A stretch of 64,000 nt of DNA from Liolophura sinensis (Eukaryota; Mollusca; Polyplacophora; Chitonida; Chitonidae): the NCBI RefSeq assembly GCF_032854445.1, contig NC_088302.1, forward strand, positions 12,891,338 to 12,955,337. Direction: 5' to 3'. The notes below the pieces were generated by a model. That model ran no database searches and was not told the origin of the DNA. It was given only the letters and a program-made list of their open reading frames with translations. Shown here one piece after another: positions 45,051-56,700 of this stretch (position 1 is the first letter of the stretch; each line of letters opens with the position of its first letter). A program made the position numbers and the translations under genes.

Positions 45051-45299
45051 TTGTCTGATATCCATTTCTTATTGATGGTGGGGCCTTCTCATTCCGAGTT
45101 TTATGAGGTAAAGATGGGATTACCTCAAGGCAGTCTTTTATCTCCCACACCGTTCAACACTAAAAATAATAACCTGGTGAAAACTCTGACATCTGGCATA
45201 AAGAGATTTTTGGATACATATGTCATTGATTCGCTATATTTTATCAAATTTATCATTGATAGTAAATTGTCATTGATATTACATATTGTCTTGGATTAA
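45051..45299 (+). mobile_element. LINE reverse-transcriptase fragment
   Basis: The stretch encodes KMGLPQGSLLSPTPFNTK and LVKTLTSGIKRFL, matching RT motif B' of non-LTR retrotransposons (GLPQGS-LSPTLFN). The rest of the element was not found. Upstream 44820-45050 may belong to it. Confidence 0.7.
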
Positions 45300-45583
45300 A
45301 GCTAAATGCACCAGGAGTGACATCGACCCCATCCCTGACCATTTTTTTTATTTAGTGTACATGAATTTTTGGTGAGAATTAAATTGGACTATATAATTCA
45401 CGCCATTTGAAAGCTTTGGAGCTTAGGATTTGTGATTTGATTTGAACTTTATGGGATATGTTTGTTTGCAGGGAATAACGAGGCTCATTGTACTGCAAAC
45501 ATTGAAAACTCAGTCTTTATTAGCTTACAAAGTTTAAAGTTTACCCATCAAATCCTGCTTATCAGTGAATGTACATATTGAGA

Positions 45584-45790
45584 TTAGTAGATAACTTTAA
45601 TAAAGCCATATAAGACATCTCTCCATATGTCGTAGTGAGTGGTATCACATGCATTCGTGGAAGCTAACAGTGGCAGCCAGGCTTTTTCCACACTGGAAAG
45701 TAATATCTGCTCTACATACAGGAACCGAGTAACATTTATCTTCGGGTTGGCGGTGTATAGGTTTAGAATTGTTTTCAACTTTTTATACAC
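45584..45790 (-). other. Unrecognised frame with protein-like composition
   Basis: The segments NPKINVTRFLYVEQILLSSV and EKAWLPLLASTNACDTTHYD look more protein-like than the surrounding AT-rich frames, but I recognise no family and no good splice sites frame it. It could be an exon relic or transposon fragment. Confidence 0.25.
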
Positions 45791-45849
45791 ATTGTGGGGT
45801 GAAAACTTTGTATCTATGACGACGCTTTTATGTCATCTCGAAAGATAGT

Positions 45850-47459
45850 TGCTGGAATAATGCCTTGTTTTTCTGTTTCAACAAAACATAAATGAGGAAT
45901 ATACTTTGTAATGGACCAGAGGTTTTCTTTTTTTGACTTTAACATTCTTCGTTCCACGAAATTTAGCTGCGACAAACAGCTTTATCCTTACTTCATTCAG
46001 CCAGTCGGTCAAACTTTTGGCATCCTCTCTTTTAACATGGGAAATTCACTCATAGCCTAGGGGCCTTCGTGTAAGACGACATGGACATTTTGTGGGATAT
46101 CGCAGCTATAACAAAATTCCGGTTGTTTGGTAAAACAATTAAAACATCAGTACATTAGTACATCGTTAGAGTTGTGTCTCACCAATTGAAACTTCACAAT
46201 AAAATTTGCGTCTTCCATCTGTTCTTTTCTTATTATTTCAGCAATACCACTTATCTTTGAATAATCTCTTTCCATTCTCACAATTATTTGAAGACTGTAT
46301 TTGTGGAAAGTTTTCTTTTTTACATAACATGCATATTAGTGCGAATTTACCGATCTCCCCAGCTTTTGCAACACAAACCATTCAAAAGACAATCGTGTGA
46401 TGATTAAATTCAAAGGTGGTATCAAAGGAAGACAGGGTATATTAAATATCATTCAAATTAAAGGTAGAGTTGTATAAATTCTTTTACAACACGTTAATGC
46501 TTTAAATGTAGCCCTGCGCTTGCTCTTGGTGGAAGAAATCGTGCACAGAATAAAATAAAAGAATTGAATGATTCGACAATCTCCCGTGTGAAAGACAGGA
46601 ATTTGATTTAGAAAAGATTACACCACTGATACTGGAGATTACATACTGTATTGAAAAAAAGAGTAAAACACTAAAAGTGAAGGAAAATTAATAAATAATA
46701 TTGAAAATAATAACTAACCTTTTACAATCAGCTGGCGCTGTTCCCGCTCGTTTAGTTTGCATGATAACGTCCATTTTGGTTGACGGCTGATATACGAATA
46801 TTAGTTTCGACGCAAATATTGTTATTAATATCAATCTCATCGTAACACATAACAAATGTCACAGATTAAACAGAATTTCTAGCATTAACCTCAGTACATT
46901 CCACTAGAGCAACTGGCTCATTTTACTTTACATGCATAGTGTGTAATGATTTCAATATATCACTTTTTAAAGTGTTCTTTGACTAACAAAGCCTTAATAG
47001 ACCGTTGAAGTTATAAGACTATTTTATTCAATGCAAGTAGTGATGGGTGAGCGGGGTTGGGTGGGGGGGGAGTGTGAGGTGGCATGTCATTTTTTTATAT
47101 TTCATTTATATTTTCATTCATTCTGCACAGGAGAATTCAAACCCAGGTAATATTGACATTATACATAATTTGTTGATGTGATTTTCCATATATGTGGTTA
47201 TCGAGATATTATTGCTTAAGCCCTGTTTTTATGTCGGAAAAACAGATGGCTTAGGTTTAAAGTGAAGAAAGATGAAGAGATTCATCAACGGGACAACTGA
47301 AAACTAAGATTAAAAGTATTTTTTTAACATTTTTTTTACCATTGAATACATTCAAATTTTAGAAATCTATGGTGTGTTTGACTTAGATACATTATAAAAT
47401 GTATTATTATTACCTCACTATTACGCTATTTTTGTTTTTTCGTCGCTTCTTGTCCTTTA
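45850..47459. other. Intergenic, nothing firm recognised
   Basis: AT-rich. A short G-rich run is near 47060. No gene is supported. Confidence 0.5.
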
Positions 47460-47822
47460 ACAGCGTCGAGTAAGTGAGCGAATGAAGTTGAACTTAACAA
47501 TTTTTCAGTCATATCACGACGAAGGAATCCTTAGAGTGCCTGTAATGTTCCTCCTTGTTGTAGGACGGATTTCCACTGCTCTTTTATCTAGTGTTGCTTC
47601 ACTGAGACGCCTTACCGAAGGCAAGTAATCTGCACCGCCCGAGCCATTTTACTGATACAGGTCAATCAGTCGTTGCACTATCATTTTCATGCTGAACTCC
47701 AAGCGAGGAAGTTACAACTTCCTCTTTTTAAGGTCTAAGGTGTGGCTCGACGGATGATTGACCTTGGGTCTACCGCTCCCGAAGCGGACGCTTTACCAAC
47801 TGTGCTATTGGGGCCGGTTAAG
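47460..47822 (-). repeat. tRNA-derived SINE family 2, full copy
   Basis: Read on the - strand, the head (47760-47822) is tRNA-like: GGCCCCAATAGCACAGTTGG (A box) and a degraded B-box region, with CTTCGGGAGCGGTAGAC between. The body contains GAGGAAGTTACAACTTCCTC, GCCTTCGGTAAGGCG and AAAAGAGCAGTGG blocks, ending in CTTACTCGACG. Other copies are at 58022-58378, 54400-54590 and 43965-44050. Confidence 0.85.
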
Positions 47823-48021
47823 ATCGTCATTCAGTCCTCTGTTTTCATGTCCTCGGTATAGATTGCCATCTGGTCGTCGTCAACAACCAGGTATTTTATG
47901 TCATAAAATGAACTGTAAACTCAGCATTGCGTATCCGTGCCAGATTTCATCAAAGACATAAGAGTACACTAGGTAGAATTTCAAGACGTGAAAATCTCTA
48001 GGCTATGGATGCCGAATAAGG

Positions 48022-48120
48022 CCATCATCGTGCCATCGCTTCATCGCCAGTCAATGGCACGAAGCGATGGCACGATGATGCCAAGGATGGCACGATACGA
48101 TGGCACGATATGGTGACACG
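48022..48120. repeat. 20-bp inverted repeat with GATGGCACGAT reiterations
   Basis: 48023-48042 (CATCATCGTGCCATCGCTTC) and 48061-48080 are exact reverse complements with an 18-base loop. GATGGCACGA then recurs three more times to about 48110. Confidence 0.8.
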
Positions 48121-48921
48121 TTGCCATGGTTCTTAATTACTAATCAAATCCTCAACGCTCTGTTGAAAGGGGTGGTTGGTGCTTGCTTTCAACACCATTC
48201 TGTCTGAAATATCCTCCCACATATTCTTCACTTACAAACACTAGCCTTGCAGATATAGTCCATACATACCACTCAAGTTTTTAGGTGCATCGTATTGCAC
48301 CCAGACATAAGCATCTATAGTTCACGAACACATTTTGTCCATCGAAGTCAACACTAACGATTGAGGTCTGTGATGGGATATGTATACTGTTAACTCCGAA
48401 TCTACTTGAGAAAGATCACACTGTCAAATTGTTTCTGTTGTCGGTAAAAATAGAAAGGTTAACAATCCGCTTTCACCCAAAACTAGTATCACAATCCTGT
48501 TAAACAAGGTTATCAGGAATCCCATCAGATGACCTGTAATGTCAAATCGGAATGTTTGGCTTATCCCCTTCACCGTCTCTTCCTGACAGAGGTTGACAAA
48601 AGTGCCACAAGGAATAGGTTTGCATTGAGAGGTTCAATATAGGGACATGGGGGCATTTAACCTGTACCTTACACACTACAACGATTACAGCCCAATATAC
48701 AGCTTGAGTGTCCTTGATGAATGAACGAATGATTATGACTTAAGGCCACTTCGGCAGTATTGCATCCATATCATGACCAGAACATGTTTAAACCAAGATA
48801 CGGTAATGTGTACCTACTGAAACCAAAACACAGTTCATCGGGTGAAGAAATTAGTATGACTTAAATTGTATATACGTGTATGGAGACATACAAAAAATAT
48901 ATATACATTCAAAAAATTAAT

Positions 48922-49118
48922 CTGTTAATTTTAACAGAATGTCTGTTGTCTGAGTGATGCTAAAATGTGTTCTGTTATTATAACAATATTCTGTTATATT
49001 CAACCGTTATGTTGAATTAATAGAATATGTGTTTTATATTTCCCAGCATAATCTGCTGCAATAACAGAATACATTCTAGCATCACTCAGGCAACACCCTT
49101 TTTGTTAAAATTATTACA
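48922..49118. mobile_element. Small inverted-repeat transposon (MITE-like), ~197 bp
   Basis: The ends CTGTTAATTTTAACAGAATG... and its imperfect complement pair over about 50 bp; both arms carry CTGAGTGATGCTA and TTCTGTTAT. No coding capacity. The superfamily is not determined. Confidence 0.7.
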
Positions 49119-51002
49119 GCATGAGGGGGGGGGTGTAGGCCTGTGAGAAAGTGTCTCGAAGGTGAAGGGTGAAAACGACATTGGTGGTGTACACAAAAAT
49201 TAAAGGTAATGCCATGCAGATTTCTTAAAGCTCTGGAACTAGTCAGTGAACTACACTTATCGTATAAACAGAAGACAACGATATTACCAGGAGACGGCTG
49301 TGGAGGAAGGTACGGTAATTATTTAAGATTACATGTAGCCTGTTCAGGGATGTAGGTTACTTAGTTACTTTGAGCCAGCACAACTCATCTCTTGAGCGGC
49401 GTAGAAGTATTCCAAATACTTTTAGCTATAAACTTAGATCCATTATTTTCGACCTGATCAGCACTAAACAATACGGCTTCAAGGCATGTTATTTACAAGA
49501 ACACACCAGAGACAGACAATCTGTGAGAGCAGGCAGCGGCGAATGTTGAAGCATTTCACTGTTGAGCTGTCCCATTTCCTGCTGTATGTTTGTCATTTTA
49601 AGCCATATCTGTTCCCGTAATACAGTTTCCTTTTTTTCTACCTTATGCTGCTTTGTTCTTCCAGTCTCACCTAATTCAGATTATATGTCCATATCTACAT
49701 GCATGAGGGCAAATCGTTTTGGATGAAAAAAATAATAGCACCAAGACAACACACGTTTGGTTGTAAATTATTGACTTGTTTAATTGATTGTTGCCTAAGG
49801 CCTCACTTGCATCATTTGTTACTGTAGATTGTCACTCAAAGTTTTTTGGGGGGAAAGGGACGGTTGTTACTCTGGCATATTATCCTATTTATTTACTTAT
49901 TTCATTGTTGTTTAATGCTACCCTGATGAATGTTTTCTGACATAAAAATAATTTAGTTCACAATGTTAGCAGGTTGAACGATGATCAGCGGACAAAGTTT
50001 GCTCTCCATTAAGAAAACACAGATCGTATCTTAACCTGCTCACATTGTATAAGCACTCAAAATTCACATCGCCTCATCTTAAAGAGCCATTTCAGCCAAG
50101 ATTCTTCTATTGATGAATGGAAGAAGGTACCCAGTCCAGCACAACATGCGTTATTTCATATACCATGCATGAATTTTCTCAGATCTTCAAATCATCCTAC
50201 TAATACAGAGTGCTTACAGAAACAAAATTTTCGGCCATCTTCATACATATTCCTCGAATGACGTCATTTTCCTGGAGCGACGTCATTTCTTCCTGAACTG
50301 ACGTAATCTTCGGCATTTTCAATCACACTAAAGCTCATTCACGGATAACGTGGTCTTCTGAGCACGAAACATCAACTGGAACTTTGTAAAGTCATAGCGG
50401 CGTCAAGAGGGGGTATATGACGTCACAGCAGGAATTTGTACGGAAATGACCAAACATCTTGTTTTTTGCACTGAATTGTACTACAGGGTGTTTGAATTGC
50501 CCAAAACGCTTAACATATCTTTATGTGATAACCGTTTGTACATACTATGTACCCATGTCGCATACTAGCAATTTTACCCTGAAATATGTGTGTACCGGAA
50601 TGGCTCTTTAATTGTTTATCACTTTTCTCATCGCCTGAAGTGCGTAACATGAACTGACTGATTTACATCATGTGCTATATTTATTGGCTACCGTGCTAAT
50701 ATATTTATACTAATTTGCAACAAATGTGGAAAAGAAACATCGCATTCTTAATGTCTAACCTAACAGAGGAAACAATCTTATTTGGTATGCATCATACAAT
50801 ACAAATTTGGTTAATACGTAAATTAACGTGTTTGGAAATTACATTTCTCGTCAACAGGAATAAAATTAACTGAGTTTCCCAATTAACACGTATTTACAAC
50901 GTAATACCTGCATGTGTAGTTTATAGGTTTTCATGTCAACTGAAACATATGTGTGAAAGCAACCAGTCAACTAAAGTCACAACCTTAATTTAGGGAGTAA
51001 AC
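49119..51002. other. Intergenic, nothing recognised
   Basis: No gene. A few GACGTCA-containing sites at 50265-50310 and scattered AT-rich stretches only. Confidence 0.5.
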
Positions 51003-51285
51003 TTGGGGCCTCCGTGGAATAGCGGTTAGCATTCCTACACAGCGCTTTGAATCAGGAGCTTGACAACCAATGCGGTCGATGTCAGTTCAAGTCCAGCCCA
51101 TGCTAGCTTCCTCTCCGGTCGTACGCGAGATGGTAATATAGTGACCTGCGGTAGGTCAGGGATTTCCCATGGAGATTTACTCGGTTTCCTCCCACCATAA
51201 AGCTGGTTGCCGCCGTATAAGTGAAATATTCTTGAGTATTGCGCGAAACACCAATCAAATATATAAATAAATAAATAAATAAATA
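51003..51285 (+). repeat. tRNA-derived SINE family 1, copy 2
   Basis: The head GGCCTCCGTGGAATAGCGGT, with TCAGTTCAAGTCC as B box, is longer than in copy 1. The body GGTTTCCTCCCACCATAAAG and CCGCCGTATAAGTG is shared, with a tail of AAATA repeats. Confidence 0.87.
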
Positions 51286-51526
51286 GCACGTAACCATTTA
51301 CCAAAAGGTTATACTAGACAACCTATCTCAAGCATGACTAAGCCAACGAAATATGAATTCGTTCATACGTTTATTCTTTGATATCATACTTGAGTTTATC
51401 GGTCAGAGTTTAATACAACATCAGTGAACTTGTTTGTACATGATATGATATGTACAAACAACCTTACATGCTATTTTCGAGACATAATTCAAATAATGCC
51501 AAATCCCGCCACTCAAAGTGAATTTA

Positions 51527-51749
51527 TGACCCAGGAGTCTCTCACCAATGCGGTCGCTGTGAGTTCAAGTCCATCTCATGCTGGCTTCCTCTCCGGCCGT
51601 ACGTGGGAAGGTCAGCAGCCTGCGGATGGTCGTGGGTTTCCCCGGGGCTCTGTCCGGTTTCCTCCCACAATAATGCTGGCCGCCGTCGTATAAGTGAAAA
51701 TATTCTTGAGTGCGGTGTAAAACACCAATCAAATAAATAAATAAATCAA
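51527..51749 (+). repeat. tRNA-derived SINE family 1, copy 3
   Basis: Contains GTGAGTTCAAGTCC, GGTTTCCTCCCACAATAATG and CCGCCGTCGTATAAGTG, with an AAATAAATAAATC tail. It is flanked by CAAAGTGAATTTA at about 51515-51527 and again at about 51747-51759, a likely target-site duplication. Confidence 0.88.
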
Positions 51750-51759
51750 AGTGAATTTA

Positions 51760-52241
51760 ATTCAAAATGATAAGACCGACACGTGAACACCAGTTTATCC
51801 AATATCCTGCAAATCTGGCCATTTAGTGTCAAATTGTTACCCATAACCCTGCTTCCGAGCTGACAATACAACTGACTAAATCTGTCAGCTATCTGATTAA
51901 CATACACAGAGTTTACTGTTTGCAATTTGAATGAAGACCGAGGTAACAGTTACTACTCAAGGATGTATACTGATGTGTCAGTTTGCTAACCTGAGGTGTG
52001 ATGAACAACTAAAATTGCTTTACATTCAGTAAAACACGAGTATCACATTATGTGTTGATACAATAAACGGCATACATGTACAATTTCCCCGAAAAAGCAC
52101 ATTTTTAGAGACAAATCATAAAAGTTTTGGTGCTGAAATCTACATCTTGCCAGTAGAATATCGTCTTACCTTGAAAGCAAACCTCCAAATACCTGTATAA
52201 GATCAATCGAGCTCGCAGAAACAAGCAAAATATGCAACATT
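51760..52241. other. Intergenic, nothing recognised
   Basis: No gene or repeat seen. Confidence 0.5.
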
Positions 52242-52244
52242 TAT

Positions 52245-52831
52245 CCCGTTCACACGGGCAAAATTTAATTCGGATCAAATCTGAGCCGGTTTAAATAGAA
52301 GCCAGATGTAAAAATGCGTGAGTTCACATGACCATGTGGCCAAGCCGGTTTTAAGCCAGTTCAGAGATTTGCCCGTTCACACGGGCACATTTAAGGCCGT
52401 TAAGTAATTGCAACGTCATGCCCCGTCTATACGTAGGTTCACTGACCTGCATCTTGTGCCACACCTTCTTGTTTCTCAATGCACCATTCAGTTGTTGTTG
52501 CATGATATTATCGCCCCAAACAGCGATTAGTGCCGAAGTTTCTTCGTCGCCCCAATTTATCCCTCGACTGTCAATCTTTGAATGTCGAGCTTGTCAACCA
52601 TACCATGTCCGCATGCGCGTCAAAAATACATCTCCGAGGCATTTAATTCAGCAATCGTTCACACAGCACGGATAAACCGGCTCAAGCTGAAACTGGCTTC
52701 AAACCACTTCGCTGGCTGGGCACACAAACCGGATTGAATGCCCCCACTTTGCGTTCACACATGCGACAACAAACTGGCCACAAGCCACTTTCGCAAGTTA
52801 CACCAGCTTAACTTTGCCCGGGTGAACAGGG
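52245..52831. mobile_element. Non-autonomous DNA transposon with CCCGTTCACACGGGC-type ends
   Basis: The left end CCCGTTCACACGGGCAAA (52245) pairs with the right end TTTGCCCGGGTGAACAGGG (ending 52831). A TAT target duplication flanks it at 52242-52244 and 52832-52834. An internal copy of the end, CCCGTTCACACGGGCA, lies near 52372 and further GTTCACAC motifs near 52655 and 52753. The 85-codon frame inside has no recognisable product. The superfamily is uncertain. Confidence 0.8.
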
Positions 52832-53772
52832 TATTGGTCATGGGTGAGAATTATGTCAATTACAATAATGCAGTGGGAAACTTCACAAGCACGAGCACTG
52901 GTTCATTGCTTGCCAGCATAATTACACACAAAGTGTGGCATAAATTCACCAAGACACTATTTAAGAGCTTGTCAATGACCGTCTAAAAGTTCATAAGCGG
53001 ATATGGTTCAACACTTACAAATAAAAAATATGTTTGATCTCTATTTGTTTATTCTTAGAATGGTTTATTCAAAAAGAAATGCATGCCTTTACAGTTCAAA
53101 ATGTAAGAGGTATTGGAAAGTATCTTCGTTTTGTGCCTTATAACCAATCTGCTTGAACCATGCTTGCGATGACAGATGTAAATGAAATGTTACAGTAGGC
53201 CGGGGGCGGAGTCAGCATAGGCTGTCGTAGATGATAGATGGAAGAGGGTTGGTAGAGCATGCAGTTCACCAATTTGTCACAGGCACTAAGCAGAGACTCT
53301 TGTCACTTACAGTCATCGTGCTGAAAGCACTCTTCAGGCTAGTTGTCTGTTTTCACAACTAGTAAGAAGATGTAAAAACTTTGTCTTCCCACGACGCGCC
53401 AGAATTTACACGTCATAACTCGCAGTAATGGAGAGAGTCCTCCATACTGAAATTTACTTGAAGCACAAAAGTTTGTACCTTGTCCCTAAAGCTCACAGCA
53501 TCAGTCCTACGAGAGAACCTTATGAGTGTAGACTGTACCTGTTAGACCATTCATTCGTCGGTACATTCGGTGTAGAAACATCTGGTCATAAAGCTACCAA
53601 ATGGAATATCAATGCGGATCACAATGTTTTCGTGTTAACATCCTTCATCAGCAGGCCAAGACCTGTACACCAGAAATACCATGACGAGTGGGCGACAACA
53701 CGTTTCTCCACTTGATAAATGTTGTCTCCAAACGGCAAACCGGGATTAGGAGCAAAGATGGACCTTCGTCCG

Positions 53773-56700
53773 TTATTTGGAGAACAGCATCAGTTGTATG
53801 AGCGGTATAACCTGTAAGGTGGTCAAATCCGCGAGAACTGCCTGCAAAAGACATGGATTCTCGGTCAATATACAGGAAAAATATCCTGATCCTCTAAATT
53901 AAATAAGGCTTTAAATGCAAAGAAAACACTAAAATAAAATATTTATTACATGAAAAACCAACACTCTCCAGAAAAACGGTTTGATTTATTTCTTGATTTT
54001 TTTTAAAGAATTTTTCTGTGCCAATATGATCAGGAAAAGCCACCGCAGAAGCCAAAGTTTTAAATGCATTTTACAAGGTCGAAAAATATCCTAAAAAAAT
54101 AAATCAAACTATTTTCCCGGACAATATTTAATGGTCTTTAAACTGAGGTACTTAATGTAACGTGTTCTTTGTCCTTAAGATAATATATGTAATCTGTTCA
54201 CATCGTTGTGAAGAAGTAGAACACCCTTCCAAACAATAATCAGTAAGCCTGGAAATCGTATAAAACTTAAACCTGCAATATGCAGCAGATTACAAAGTGT
54301 GATTGGAAGCTGTTTGCACCTTAGACCTAAGACCGCCTGGCGTTTAGCATTAACGGGATAGTGCAACAACTGGTTGACCCATATCAGCATAATGGCTCGA
54401 GTTGGTGGGCTTACTTGCCTTCGGTAAGTTGTTTCAGTGAAGCAGCACTAGATAAAAGAGCGGTGGAAATCCGTTCTGCAACAAGGAGGCACATTACATA
54501 CACTCTACGGACTGCTTCGTCAACACATGACTGAAAAATTCTTAAGTACAACGTTAAACCCATGTACTCACTCAGTCACTCAGTCACTCACCAGTCACGT
54601 TTCCTTGTTCTAACCTCTGTGCTGAGTGCTAAGCGAGGCAGCAGCAAGTACCAAATTCGGTATGGGCGCTCTAACCACTTAAGGACTTACCTCCGCTGCT
54701 GACACGGTTTGTACTTTGACTAAGTTTGTCTTCCTGAATGAGAAGATCGCCACAGCCAGAACTACAATGAAAACCAACAATGACACATTTCTTCTAATCG
54801 TTGATGTCAACGATAGTTTTTACACTTTAAATTTCATCTTCATAACAACTCTGAATCATACACTGTACTATCACCAATGTCTAAAATGCATTGTAAGGTC
54901 CGATTTTAAGTGGGTAAACGGGCTACCTATAAACATAATTACACACACATGATTGAATTATTTGGTTTTGTATGTACACCTATATGTCAAAATCTAACTT
55001 AAGTGCTTCAAATTCCTTCAGTTCACCTAAATATTAGCATTCAGATGACACTTTGCTTGATTCTGATCTATTCATCCACATTATGGGGCCACATAAGAGT
55101 TTTTTGTGAAGTTTGATTAGTTTCTTAACAGAAAAACATAAGTGAAGGCATTGACAGGTATAATATTAAGGCCTATATACGCTTCTGAAAGTGCATTTTA
55201 ACCAAGCTAACTTTAAGTGAAATACAGTATCCTGCTAACACACCATTCCCTTCATTCCCTGGTTAGTCGTCAAAGACTTCAGCAAGATAAGCAAGGGTTA
55301 CATGGGCAATGAGCAAAGGATGATTGATGTTATTGGTCATCCTATTAGGAACATTCCACAAGGCAAGTTAGTATCGGTAATGGTGATTCCAGCTATAAAC
55401 TCTAACAGATTCTGGTGGGAAACCTTCCCTGGACAATGACTGTTAATGACACAAGACACAAAGATCAAAGTGCTGCTAATACCAATCTCTCTGATCTGTC
55501 TGTCTCGGCACCATTACCCGGAAGCCTGTTTACTAGCATCTTGGGAGGATTTTGTCCTCAGTTGATTCTTATGTTCACAAAATAGCCATTAACTTACAAA
55601 TGGAAATACAAACTTCCCTGACCAGATTAATGAAAAATCTGCAACTCTTTACTAATTTGGAAGTCTCAACAAAGTAAATGTTAAAAGCTCTGTTTTAGAC
55701 ACAGGAATTCACCTATAGGTGATAATCGCTATATGATACTTGCTACATATAGGTACATGAATTTATTTTAATTTATTTATTTGATTCGTGTTTTACGCTG
55801 CACTCAAGAGTATTTCACTTTATAGTCAACAGCGGCCAGCATTTTTGTGGGAGGAAACCGAGCAGAGTCAGGGGTAAAGCCAAAACCATCCACAGGTTGC
55901 TGGCAGACCAACCCTGTCTTTTTGAGTTTGTTTTTAACAACACACAAAAAATTTAAATTGCAAGGTCCAGTAAAGTCACATTTTGTTCTTCTATACCCAT
56001 AGATGAACAAAGATTTGTGCATTTTATTCACGCTAGTACCATTCACCCATATAATAGAGCTGTTAAAAATAAAATGCTGGACTGGGCTAGAAAGCAAACA
56101 TATTTGAAGTAATCTGAATTTATACTGTCAGTATAAAGAATAAAACCCATGTTAAAGAAATTATGTGACATTTATCATCACAATTTATTTATTCATTTGA
56201 TTAGTGCTTCAGACAGAAACCCTAAGTACCTGACAAAACGTCCTGACTTAACGATGAACTGGACTCAAACCTACAACCTCAATGATTATGCCCCAAATGG
56301 CTCTGCCAAGAACAATGTTTCAGGCCAACAGGCCAACCAGGGATCTAAATCATGGTTATTTAATTATGTGTCAACACATACAGGAAGCACAAAAAAAATC
56401 ATTTTCTAATATGGCTATACATGTATCAAATGATAACCAGTTAAATTCAGTTTTTGTTGTACACATAACCCTACCCTACTTTGTAGAGTAAAATAGGGCT
56501 GTATGTCTAAATAGGGACTTTTATCCCACAAATAAAGTAATCTATCGTTCATTCCTGCTTTCTGCAATGACAATTTTGTGGGCAATTTTGTAAAGTAGTT
56601 ACTGATGTCTTACAAGAGAACAATAACCAAGCTTGGACCTTTGTGAGGGAGTACCCTACTTCTTCAACTTTTTCAACCACCTCTATCACCAATATTTTGA

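Noticed and set aside
46719-46774. Possible first exon on the - strand: ATG (MDVIMQTKRAG) followed by a GTTAGT donor
   Set aside because: Only 56 bases, no downstream exon with a matching phase found; could be chance.
47760-47822. tRNA gene
   Set aside because: It is the degraded tRNA-like head of a SINE; the body follows directly and cloverleaf pairing is incomplete.
52418-52675. 85-codon frame on the + strand
   Set aside because: Lies wholly inside a non-autonomous transposon and has no recognisable product.
53428-53715. 95-codon frame on the + strand beside the last TBC1D19 exon
   Set aside because: No recognised domain; probably 3' flank or untranslated sequence of TBC1D19 read on the other strand.
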